A DNA stretch of 10,284 nt from Geoglobus sp. Lineage in GTDB: Archaea > Halobacteriota > Archaeoglobi > Archaeoglobales > Archaeoglobaceae. Below the pieces are notes generated by a model. It was not told the origin of the DNA. It was given only the letters and a program-made list of their open reading frames with translations, and did not search any database. The DNA is taken from positions 1 through 10,284 of the forward strand of contig JALUWC010000266.1 in the NCBI GenBank assembly GCA_027019885.1, given 5' to 3'. How positions within the stretch are numbered: the stretch's first letter is position 1; every line of letters begins with the position of its first letter. Positions 1 through 5,763 of this stretch are shown one piece after another. Both the position numbers and the translations under genes were made by a program.

Positions 1-885
1 GTAAGGCTCTGCAACATCAATCTCCCTCTTAGGGTCTGTTATGTGTGCCATCTTGTAAGCCATTTTAGCTGCTTCAGCCACGTATCTCGGGAAGTAAAGA
101 TCTCTATTTGTCCAGAATGTTGTATCAAGTGCCCATCCAACTCCATCAACCCATACAGGCTCGTCTGTGAGCTGTCTTGCTATATGCGGTGCAACCATTA
201 TTAATGCCGATGCTCCATCGCTTGGAGGAGAAACATCCAATCTTCTAACAGGCAGAGCCATTGGCTCGCTGTTCAGAACATCATCGACAGTAATTTTTGC
301 TGCAAGCTGGGCGGACGGATGATCCAAAGCGTTCGCTTTATTTTTCACCGAAACAAGGGCTATGTCCTCATGCTTTATGTTGTGAACGTGCATGTATCTC
401 CTCATCTCAAGAGCGAATATCCATATCAGGTTTGGATTGAGGGGTCTGTCAAGAATTGGATCCCAGATGTATTTGAATGCCGATTGAGGATGGGGGTATG
501 AGGAACTCATCTTTTCCTCGCAAACAACAAGGCACACATCAGCTAAACCACTTGCAACATGCCAGTATCCTGCAATTGGAGCGAATACTCCTGTTCCACC
601 ACCAACATAAACCCTCATGTACGGTTTATTGCTCGCACCACTCCCATCAAGTAGATATTCTCCTTTCATATGTACTCCATCAAACGCATCAGGAGCAGAA
701 CCCATGACAACCATTTCTATGTCAGAAAGATCAAGCCCGGCTTCTTCCAATGCCTGTTTTACAGCATAATAGCTCAATTCCTTTCCAGTTTCATTTAATC
801 TTCTCCTGAAGAGAGTTATTCCAGCTCCAACAATTGCAACATCCTGCTTTTTATGGAACTTAACATCCCTGATCTTCTCAACCAT
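1..885 (-). CDS. Thiolase-superfamily protein lacking the catalytic Cys (3' end outside window)
   Basis: The reading frame is open for 295 codons from ATG at 885 to the left edge, so the C-terminus is missing. The N-terminus has a thiolase-fold opening (DVAIVGAGITLF, residues 15-26). The strand leading to the central helix ends in ASGLADVCLVV (111-121), typical of archaeal acetyl-CoA acetyltransferase-like proteins. Where active thiolases carry the acyl-accepting cysteine in an AACASGG-like motif, this protein reads VGGGTGV (94-100), placing glycine 96 at the nucleophile position. It shares DDVLNSEP (201-208), PSDGA (221-225) and EPVWVDGVGW (242-251) with the preceding gene, so the two are paralogues. 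A GAGGTGA ribosome-binding site just upstream supports the start, and the gap to the preceding gene is five bases. They probably form a heteromer. Classical thiolysis is unlikely; an Ltp2-like aldolase or non-catalytic subunit role is inference. The His-containing C-terminal motif cannot be seen. Confidence 0.85.
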   Translation of the reverse strand, partial: MVEKIRDVKFHKKQDVAIVGAGITLFRRRLNETGKELSYYAVKQALEEAGLDLSDIEMVVMGSAPDAFDGVHMKGEYLLDGSGASNKPYMRVYVGGGTGVFAPIAGYWHVASGLADVCLVVCEEKMSSSYPHPQSAFKYIWDPILDRPLNPNLIWIFALEMRRYMHVHNIKHEDIALVSVKNKANALDHPSAQLAAKITVDDVLNSEPMALPVRRLDVSPPSDGASALIMVAPHIARQLTDEPVWVDGVGWALDTTFWTNRDLYFPRYVAEAAKMAYKMAHITDPKREIDVAEPY

Positions 886-890
886 ACATC

Positions 891-897
891 TCACCTC
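891..897 (-). promoter_or_regulatory. Shine-Dalgarno site overlapping the upstream stop codon
   Basis: On the minus strand the bases read GAGGTGA, five bases before the ATG at 885. The final TGA is the stop codon of the upstream thiolase-like gene. The overlap suggests coupled translation and equal expression of the two paralogues, as expected for subunits of one complex. It also decides the start: the other nearby ATG at 889 runs into a stop after three codons. Confidence 0.75.
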
Positions 898-2036
898 GAA
901 AAAACAGCAACAGCTCCCGTTGCAGTTGGCAGATATCTCCATGCCTGAGCAACACCAATTTCAGCATCAACCTGTCTCCTTCCAGCCTCTCCTCTGAGAT
1001 GAAGGACGATTTCCAAAGCTTTTTGAGCTCCGGTTGCCTCAAGTAAATTGCCAGCGCTAAGACTCCCTCCTGAAACATTCACCGGAATTTCACCTTTTCT
1101 GCCAAAGTAACCACTTTCAAGAAGATCATCGACCTCCCCAGCCTTTGCAAGGTTCAAAGCTTCGATATGCTGGACTTCCTTGTAAGCAAACCTGTCGTCA
1201 ATTTCTGCTACATCAACCTGTTTGGCAGGATTCTCGATTCCCGCCATGTCGTATGCCATTTCAGCAGCCTTCATGGCGTAAAGAGCGGTGAAGCTCATCG
1301 TATCATAATTGCTCGTCTCACTGTTCCACCCGACTCCATCTATCCAGACCGGCTCAGGGTTGAGCTCTTTCGCAATATCCCCTCTTGCAAGAACGAAAAC
1401 AACAGCTCCATCAGATCTCTCTGCTATCTCAAGCTTTCTCAGCGGGTAGAATAATGGCTCACTATTCAGTACGTCATCAGCAGTTATATCAGCAGAATAT
1501 GGAGCATCTGGATTTAATCTCCCATTTCTCTTGTTCTTTGCAACCACCTCGGCATAGGTATAATCACAGTAATCCCTCAGATTGGAATAGTAGCTCTTTT
1601 CCAGAGCAGCCAAGTAGAAGGGGTGCCCATTGCCAACTGGTCTAAGCCACACAGGATCGTAGGCAAATTTAACAACATTTCCAAAAGTCTGGATGTCACT
1701 TGCCTTACTGTGAGCCTCGACAACAGCAACCTCTGCAAGTCCGCTTTTGATGAGCATCACTCCATTTGCAAGTCCAAAAAGAAAGTCTGCTGTAACTGTA
1801 AATGTTGGTTTCAGCACTCCTCCAAGCTGATCTGGTACGAACTCGTCGAAAATTGCAAAGCCCTCCCAGAAGTCCTCAGCACACGTCACAAAAGCATCAA
1901 TATCTCTTCTTGGATTTATACCCGCGTCCTCATAAGCCCTTACCGCTGCTTCATAAGTAATTTCCTTCCAGCTGAGGTCTGGAGAATTGGCATTGAAACC
2001 GCTATACCCAACACCAACAACAGCCACTCTCGTCAT
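891..2036 (-). CDS. Thiolase-superfamily protein without canonical catalytic residues
   Basis: This 381-residue protein has the full length of archaeal acetyl-CoA acetyltransferase/SCP2-type thiolases and is first in a minus-strand operon. Recognisable parts are the N-terminal VAVVGVGYSGF (4-14), the central strand-helix FTVTADFLFGLANG (79-92), DDVLNSEP (187-194), AEIDDRFAYKEV (277-288, matching the HDxFT region) and VSGGSLSAGNLLEATG (321-336). The nucleophilic cysteine is replaced by Thr82 or its neighbour. The GHPxGATG histidine motif has become GNLLEATG, and the C-terminal CGGG-type cysteine motif is absent (TATGAVAVF). The fold is therefore kept but the thiolase catalytic set is not. The start at 2036 has a GGTGA ribosome-binding site and a TATA box about 33 bases upstream. 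It probably pairs with the downstream paralogue; a DUF35 acyl-CoA-binding partner, common with such pairs, would lie outside the window. Its substrate cannot be read from the sequence. Confidence 0.9.
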   Translation of the reverse strand: MTRVAVVGVGYSGFNANSPDLSWKEITYEAAVRAYEDAGINPRRDIDAFVTCAEDFWEGFAIFDEFVPDQLGGVLKPTFTVTADFLFGLANGVMLIKSGLAEVAVVEAHSKASDIQTFGNVVKFAYDPVWLRPVGNGHPFYLAALEKSYYSNLRDYCDYTYAEVVAKNKRNGRLNPDAPYSADITADDVLNSEPLFYPLRKLEIAERSDGAVVFVLARGDIAKELNPEPVWIDGVGWNSETSNYDTMSFTALYAMKAAEMAYDMAGIENPAKQVDVAEIDDRFAYKEVQHIEALNLAKAGEVDDLLESGYFGRKGEIPVNVSGGSLSAGNLLEATGAQKALEIVLHLRGEAGRRQVDAEIGVAQAWRYLPTATGAVAVFSR

Positions 2037-2050
2037 AATTTCACCGTCGC

Positions 2051-2067
2051 AAAATTTACGTTAACGT
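2051..2067. promoter_or_regulatory. Candidate operator in the thiolase-like promoter
   Basis: ACGTTAACGT (2058-2067) is a perfect 10-base palindrome lying between the TATA box and the start codon. It overlaps AAAATTTACGTT (2051-2062), whose reverse complement AACGTAAATTTT recurs exactly in the atoE promoter at 4323-4334. Its position over the predicted transcription start would suit a repressor. No regulator is encoded in the window, so the assignment is tentative. Confidence 0.35.
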
Positions 2068-2068
2068 C

Positions 2069-2082
2069 ATTTAAATCTTTCG
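2069..2082 (-). promoter_or_regulatory. Archaeal BRE/TATA promoter of the thiolase-like operon
   Basis: Read on the minus strand, CGAAAG (BRE-like) runs into ATTTAAAT (TATA-like), centred about 36 bases before the ATG at 2036. The usual 25-base spacing would start the transcript near 2046, giving a short leader that just includes the GGTGA ribosome-binding site. No experimental start is known, so this is read from consensus alone. Confidence 0.55.
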
Positions 2083-2141
2083 TAATTTTTCATTGTGAAA
2101 ATTTTCGGGTTAAAAAATTATTGTTACTCCAAAGCAGGTAA

Positions 2142-2315
2142 GCCGCAGTAATCCAGCAGATTTTAAAAGAGAACGGGAAGAATGAAGTTTACGGAAAGCC
2201 TATCAGCGTTCAGGTTCTGCTCATAAATAACAGCATTGTTTATCATCAAGGAGATATAACGAGAGTTTTTTTGATAAATCATGCTGAAATAATTGTTGAG
2301 AATGGGGGTGTTTAA
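2142..2315 (+). pseudogene. Possible decayed small ORF, no start codon
   Basis: An open frame of 57 codons follows a stop at 2139-2141 and has no ATG, GTG or TTG suited as a start. Its translation still looks protein-like: QQILKENGKNEVYGKPI, then SVQVLLINNSIVYH, ending AEIIVENGGV. The alternating hydrophobic strands and glycine-containing tail faintly recall beta-grasp MoaD/ThiS-type proteins, but the resemblance is too weak to name a family. The frame upstream (KIIVTPKQV from about 2116) might be the frameshifted start. It may equally be chance coding in AT-rich spacer. No other gene is convincing between 2037 and 2489. Confidence 0.25.
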
Positions 2316-2457
2316 GAGAATCAGGATTTCTGGCAAAGAATTTGCTGTTTCAGTTTTTTCATGAAAGCTAATCATATCCATCCACATCAGCTTGAGATTG
2401 GAGGGGCTTTGATTTAAGGGTTCTGATATTGAAACTGGTGTTCAACCACCCCAAACC

Positions 2458-2465
2458 TTTTAAAT
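2458..2465 (+). promoter_or_regulatory. TATA box of the dprA-like/PRTase unit
   Basis: TTTTAAAT, preceded by CCAAACC, is centred about 28 bases before the ATG at 2490. That spacing places the transcription start at or next to the start codon, so the mRNA is probably leaderless. No ribosome-binding site precedes the ATG, which agrees. Just upstream, TTGAA and TTCAA (2429-2445) form a 5-base inverted repeat around seven bases, a weak operator candidate. Confidence 0.55.
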
Positions 2466-2489
2466 TTCAAAATTCTAAAAAATAACTAG

Positions 2490-3242
2490 ATGGTAAATTT
2501 TGGTGACCTTAGGAGCATTGAAGAGGTTGAAAAACAGCTGGGAATAAAAAAGCTCACACCTTCTGAACTCTTAGGCCGTAAATTGAACGAATTCGAGAAA
2601 AAATACGCTCCGAAAGTACTGTACGTTGCCGGATCAATGAGAATACCCCTGCCAGAGCCGCGAGTTTCGGTGATAGGGACGAGGAACCCCTCACCAGAAG
2701 GACTCGAAGCCGCGAGGAATATCACGGAGTATCTTGTTGAGAGGAATGTGGTGATTGTGAGCGGGCTTGCGAGGGGCATTGACACCGTGGCGCATAAAAC
2801 GGCTATTGAGAGGGGAGGAAAAACGATTGCCGTCCTTGGCACCCCTCTCAACAGGTTCTATCCTGCGGAAAACAAAAATTTGCAGAAGCTGATAATGAAG
2901 GAGCACTTGGCGATCAGTCAGTACCCCATTGGCTGGGTTACAAAGCCAAAGCACTTTGTCATCAGAAACAGAACAATGGCACTCATTTCGGATGCGAGCA
3001 TCATCGTCGAAGCCGGAGAAACGAGTGGAGTAATTTCTCAGGGGTGGGAGACGCTGAGATTGGGCAAACCCCTCTTCCTCTGGAAGTTGCTCGTCAAGAA
3101 GGACTTAGAGTGGGTTAGCAAGATGAGGAAGTACGGCGCGATCGTTTTGGAGAGCATTGACGACCTGGAGTACGTTGTGGAGGAGATGTTACCCCCCTCA
3201 GAGGAGGTACCTCTCGCAGAAAAGCTGAAAATCGAAGCGTGA
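2490..3242 (+). CDS. DprA/Smf family protein (SLOG fold), HTH-less
   Basis: The 250-residue protein carries the Rossmann-like core of DNA-processing protein A. In order: VSVIGTRNPSPEG (59-71), the hallmark VSGLARGIDTVAHK (90-103), TIAVLGTPLNRFYPAEN (112-128), FVIRNRTMALISDASIIVEA (156-175) and ETSGVISQGWETLRLGKPLF (177-196). The fold belongs to the SLOG superfamily, which binds nucleotides or single-stranded DNA. The N-terminal SAM-like and C-terminal winged-helix domains of many bacterial DprA proteins are absent. The residues before 56 are charged and helical. A ComF-like phosphoribosyltransferase follows three bases downstream. In bacteria DprA loads RecA on incoming DNA. Archaea lack a known equivalent pathway, and SLOG-PRTase combinations have been proposed as nucleotide-centred conflict systems, so a defence or DNA-processing role is plausible but inferred. 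The bacterial symbol is withheld because function is unproven. Confidence 0.88.
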   Translation: MVNFGDLRSIEEVEKQLGIKKLTPSELLGRKLNEFEKKYAPKVLYVAGSMRIPLPEPRVSVIGTRNPSPEGLEAARNITEYLVERNVVIVSGLARGIDTVAHKTAIERGGKTIAVLGTPLNRFYPAENKNLQKLIMKEHLAISQYPIGWVTKPKHFVIRNRTMALISDASIIVEAGETSGVISQGWETLRLGKPLFLWKLLVKKDLEWVSKMRKYGAIVLESIDDLEYVVEEMLPPSEEVPLAEKLKIEA

Positions 3243-3245
3243 CGT

Positions 3246-3902
3246 ATGTTGCTGGAGAAGCTGGAGTTTTGCTCCCTGTTCTCGTACTGCCCAAAAAGCA
3301 CTACAGAAAAAGGTAAGATTGCTAAACGTTTTATGATTCACATTAAGAACGAGAGGAGCTTAAATCTGCCATCTTTGGGTGAGATTTATGCCTCTCAGCT
3401 TGTAGCAAAATTCTTTTTGGCAAAATGGAAGGTAATTCTTTCGGGTTTTTCTCCTGACAGCACGATCCTCGTGCCTGTGCCAAGATCTGCGCCGATAAGA
3501 AAAGACTATCTCTGGGTTCCGTATGAAATAGCCAAGGCGATGGAGAAAGAAGGCTTTGGTACTGTTAAGCCTATCTTAAAAAGAGTAAATGCAGTTTCAA
3601 GATCTTCCACATCACTTCCAGCACAGAGACCGAGCCCGGGAGATCACTACAACTCCATGGTTGTTGAAGCCACGGACTCCTCTTTTCAGAGAATTCTCTT
3701 GGTTGATGACATCGTTACAAGAGGACATACTTTCATGGGTGCGGGATGGCGCCTTAAGAAAGCTTTTCCTGAAGCAGAAATAAAGGCGTTTGCTGCCATG
3801 CGTACAGTGAGCGATGAAACTCAGTTCAAGGACTATTTTGATCCAGTCAGGGGAATAATTTGGTACAGAAAAGAAATAGGAGATTGTCTAAGACGACCTT
3901 GA
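3246..3902 (+). CDS. ComF-like phosphoribosyltransferase
   Basis: The 218-residue protein is a type I phosphoribosyltransferase of ComF type. The PRPP-binding signature is ILLVDDIVTRGHTFMGAG (150-167), with the two acidic residues D154 and D155. An upstream strand TILVPVPRSAP (73-83) matches the ComF PVP motif, and LKRVNAVSRSS to QRPSPGDHYNSM (111-138) occupies the place of the ComF R...Q...R..N region. Only two cysteines remain near the N-terminus (C9, C15), so the four-cysteine zinc ribbon of bacterial ComF is reduced or lost. It starts three bases after the dprA-like stop with no strong ribosome-binding site, implying cotranscription and possibly translational coupling. The substrate is unknown: a nucleobase-like acceptor is expected for the fold. 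Related PRTases partner RecQ-like helicases, as in E. coli RqlI/RqlH, but no helicase is in this window. Confidence 0.85.
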   Translation: MLLEKLEFCSLFSYCPKSTTEKGKIAKRFMIHIKNERSLNLPSLGEIYASQLVAKFFLAKWKVILSGFSPDSTILVPVPRSAPIRKDYLWVPYEIAKAMEKEGFGTVKPILKRVNAVSRSSTSLPAQRPSPGDHYNSMVVEATDSSFQRILLVDDIVTRGHTFMGAGWRLKKAFPEAEIKAFAAMRTVSDETQFKDYFDPVRGIIWYRKEIGDCLRRP

Positions 3903-3962
3903 GAAAGTTCTGCATTAACACGTCGAATTTCACCATCATGGGTTCTCTGAAATGTTATGCAC

Positions 3963-3978
3963 ATCTGTTTATCTGTTT
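3963..3978. repeat. Two-copy 8-base tandem repeat
   Basis: ATCTGTTT is repeated twice head to tail (3963-3970 and 3971-3978). It sits at the 3' end of the degraded nucleotidyltransferase and includes part of its stop codon. It may be slippage within decaying sequence; no function is evident. Confidence 0.4.
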
Positions 3979-4181
3979 ACTCAACCTCGACCATCTTCTT
4001 CGCAAACCTCCTGTACCACTGGAATTCTTTCTGAGTGACAGTGTTCAGCCATAGAAGTGAAAAAGCACCCACACTCTTCAGGATCTCTTGGACAATCCTC
4101 GCCTTGTCCTCAATCAACAACCGAACCGAAAACGTAAACCTGTACATCTCCGAGAATTTCTCTCAAAATGGAACTTCTCTC
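3977..4181 (-). pseudogene. Degraded minimal nucleotidyltransferase (MNT, antitoxin-type)
   Basis: Two frames on the minus strand together resemble an archaeal minimal nucleotidyltransferase of the MNT/HEPN type. The N-terminal piece (4181 down to a stop at 4110-4112) reads RSSILREILGDVQVYVFGSV, ending at the point where the family continues as GSxxxG and then the SDxD metal-binding aspartates. These are missing. A second frame (open from ATG 4147 to the stop at 3977, recognisable from about residue 10) continues with DKARIVQEILKSVGAF and ends QKEFQWYRRFAKKM, a typical C-terminal segment of the family. An internal deletion with a frameshift thus removed the catalytic centre. Such proteins neutralise HEPN toxins by modifying them; no HEPN partner was found here. 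The second frame could make a 56-residue peptide, but nothing shows it is used. Confidence 0.7.
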
Positions 4182-4329
4182 TCAGATTGATGCTGAGGAG
4201 GCACTTGTTTTACATGAATATGTCTGGGTTTTGAAGTCTCTCAACGTAAAATGGGAAGAAATACTGTATAAGATGGAAGAATACTCCGAAAATCGAAGGA
4301 TGTTGAAGTTTTACCGTAATTCAACGTAA
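4168..4329 (+). pseudogene. PIN-like toxin C-terminal fragment
   Basis: A 53-codon open frame starts at ATG 4168 and ends at TAA 4327. The translation includes EALVLHEYVWVLKSLNVKWE and then EILYKMEEYSENRRMLKF. The pattern of a hydrophobic strand, a conserved glutamate and VWVLK followed by an amphipathic helix resembles the middle of archaeal VapC/PIN-domain ribonucleases. The N-terminal strand with the first catalytic aspartate and the C-terminal acidic residues are both absent. The frame is open upstream only to a stop near 4135, and its start overlaps the opposing MNT remnant. It therefore looks like a truncated toxin relic, though a genuine small protein cannot be excluded. PIN assignment is moderate to low confidence. 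Confidence 0.4.
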
Positions 4330-4334
4330 ATTTT
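4323..4334 (+). promoter_or_regulatory. AACGTAAATTTT motif in the atoE promoter
   Basis: This 12-base word runs into the atoE TATA box (4331-4338). It is identical, in the direction of transcription, to the word in the thiolase-like promoter (complement of 2051-2062). Shorter copies, AACGTAAA, occur upstream at 4131-4138 and 4243-4250. A TTTACCGT half (4310-4317) gives a loose inverted repeat with the AACGTAAA. Binding by a fatty-acid-responsive regulator is conjecture. Confidence 0.35.
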
Positions 4335-4338
4335 ATAA
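4331..4338 (+). promoter_or_regulatory. TATA box of atoE
   Basis: TTTTATAA lies about 38 bases before the ATG at 4372, preceded by a purine/A-rich stretch (ACGTAAA) that could act as BRE. A transcription start near 4360 would leave a leader of about a dozen bases holding the GAGGTGG ribosome-binding site at 4361-4367. Confidence 0.6.
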
Positions 4339-4360
4339 TGATTTATCGATAACATTAAAC

Positions 4361-4367
4361 GAGGTGG
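4361..4367 (+). promoter_or_regulatory. Ribosome-binding site of atoE
   Basis: GAGGTGG lies four bases before the ATG at 4372, a strong match to the archaeal anti-Shine-Dalgarno sequence. It fixes the start codon of the transporter. Confidence 0.75.
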
Positions 4368-4371
4368 TTTT

Positions 4372-5742
4372 ATGGCTGAACAGGAAATCAGCCCTTTTGA
4401 GAGAATAGGTTACAGAATTTCTGAGAACGTCGAGAAATGGATGCCTGATCCATTTCTATTCGCTGTATTGCTGACATTCCTGAGCTTTCTGATGGGTATT
4501 GTCATAGCGAACCAGTCACCGATGGACATGGTATTGCACTGGTACAAGGGATTCTGGACTCTGCTGACATTTGCCATGCAGATGGTGCTAATTCTTGTAA
4601 CAGGGTATGCCTTGGCTCACCATCCCTATGTGCACAGAATGCTTATCAGGGTTGCGTCTCTGCCCAAAGATGGAAAGCAGGCCTCAGCCCTTGTTGCACT
4701 TTTTGCAATGGTTTTTTCATGGATCAACTGGGGTCTTGGGCTCATTGTTGGAGCATTGCTTGCAAGAGAGGTTGGAAAGCAGGCATATCGCAGAGATGTG
4801 GCTATCCACTACCCGGCTGTTGTTACTGCTGGCTATACAGGTCTTGGCATGATATGGCACTGGGGTTTGTCAGCCTCAGCTCCACTGCTCTCAGCTACGA
4901 AAGGTCATTTTCTTGAGGAGCTGATTGGTATAATCCCAACAAGCCAGACGATATTTTCAGGATATGCCATAGCACTAAGCGTTCTATCGATTTTATTCGT
5001 TGTAGCTGTTATGTACGCCATCTCTCCCTCCGATCCAGAGCTCTGCAAGGGAATAGACCACTATGCTCCCCACTTGCTTGAAGAGGCTGAGAAGGAGAAG
5101 AAAATAGAACTTAAAACGATCGCAGACAGACTTGAGAACAGCATTGTGATAGGACTTCTCCTGTCACTCATGGGTCTCGCTTACATCGTGTACTACTTCT
5201 TTGTCCTCAAAAAGGGACTTAATCTGAACATAGTGAATTTCACGTTTCTCTTCATAGGACTTTTGCTGTATCTCCGACCAATACGATATCTGAAAGCATT
5301 TTACGATGCTATCCCATCCTCGGCAGGGATAGTCCTGCAGTTCCCGTTCTATGCTGGAATCATGGGTATGATAAAATACTCTGGACTCGGTAAGATAATG
5401 GCAGGGTGGCTCATAAAAATTTCCACTCCAACAACATTTCCTGTTGTTGCCTGGCTCATCGCAGGATTCGTGAACCTTTTCGTGCCGTCAGGAGGAGGGG
5501 AGTGGGCAGTTGTTGGAGAGACCATCTCAAGAGCGGCAATGGATCTTGGAGTTCCAGTAGGCAAAGCAATAATAGCCTACGGAGCTGGAGATCAGTGGAC
5601 AAACCTCTTCCAGCCATTCTGGGCCATTCCACTCCTTGGAATATGTTCGGTAAGGGCGAGAGATGTCTTTGGATACACCATCACTCTGATGCTTTTTGCA
5701 GCAGTGTTCTATGCAATTTTCCTGACAGTTGTACCATACTGA
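4372..5742 (+). CDS. atoE: AtoE-family short-chain fatty acid transporter
   Basis: This 456-residue membrane protein has the length and features of the AtoE/COG2031 family, which moves short-chain fatty acids such as butyrate or acetoacetate across the cytoplasmic membrane. The N-terminal WMPDPFLFAVLLTFLSF (23-39) is the family opening. Further marks are SWINWGLGLIVGALLAREVG (116-135), GLGMIWHWGLSASAPLL (157-173), NLFVPSGGGEWAVVGETI (368-385) and DQWTNLFQPFWAIPLLG (407-423). About a dozen hydrophobic segments are visible, with a charged cytoplasmic-type loop at residues 219-256. It is a single-gene unit with its own promoter. The thiolase-like operon on the other side of the central segment suggests a link to fatty acid or ketoacid use. 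Substrate is inferred from family; no residue here fixes chain length. Confidence 0.92.
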   Translation: MAEQEISPFERIGYRISENVEKWMPDPFLFAVLLTFLSFLMGIVIANQSPMDMVLHWYKGFWTLLTFAMQMVLILVTGYALAHHPYVHRMLIRVASLPKDGKQASALVALFAMVFSWINWGLGLIVGALLAREVGKQAYRRDVAIHYPAVVTAGYTGLGMIWHWGLSASAPLLSATKGHFLEELIGIIPTSQTIFSGYAIALSVLSILFVVAVMYAISPSDPELCKGIDHYAPHLLEEAEKEKKIELKTIADRLENSIVIGLLLSLMGLAYIVYYFFVLKKGLNLNIVNFTFLFIGLLLYLRPIRYLKAFYDAIPSSAGIVLQFPFYAGIMGMIKYSGLGKIMAGWLIKISTPTTFPVVAWLIAGFVNLFVPSGGGEWAVVGETISRAAMDLGVPVGKAIIAYGAGDQWTNLFQPFWAIPLLGICSVRARDVFGYTITLMLFAAVFYAIFLTVVPY

Positions 5743-5754
5743 ATCGATACCACC

Positions 5755-5763
5755 TTATTTTTT
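5755..5763 (+). terminator. T-rich terminator after atoE
   Basis: TTATTTTTT begins 13 bases after the atoE stop, in the short gap before the convergent coiled-coil gene. Archaeal RNA polymerase can terminate at such T-runs without a hairpin. It serves the plus strand only; the opposing gene has no comparable T-run on its own strand within this gap. Confidence 0.45.

Noticed and set aside
1623..2141. 172-codon plus-strand frame antisense to the first thiolase-like gene and running into its promoter
   Set aside because: Composition is irregular (many Cys, Asn and Ser), it has no ribosome-binding site, and the opposite strand is a clear thiolase-fold gene.
2163..2387. 74-codon minus-strand frame in the intergenic region
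   Set aside because: It has no promoter, ribosome-binding site or recognisable motif. The opposite strand frame looks more protein-like.
2490..3902. Calling the pair bacterial-type competence genes dprA and comF
   Set aside because: Winged helix and full zinc ribbon are missing and no ComEC, ComEA or RecA-linked neighbours are visible; family likeness alone does not support competence.
2051..4334. Treating the inverted AAAATTTACGTT / AACGTAAATTTT pair as terminal inverted repeats of a transposon
   Set aside because: The words lie inside functional promoters, no transposase or target duplication is present, and 12-base matches in AT-rich DNA arise by chance.
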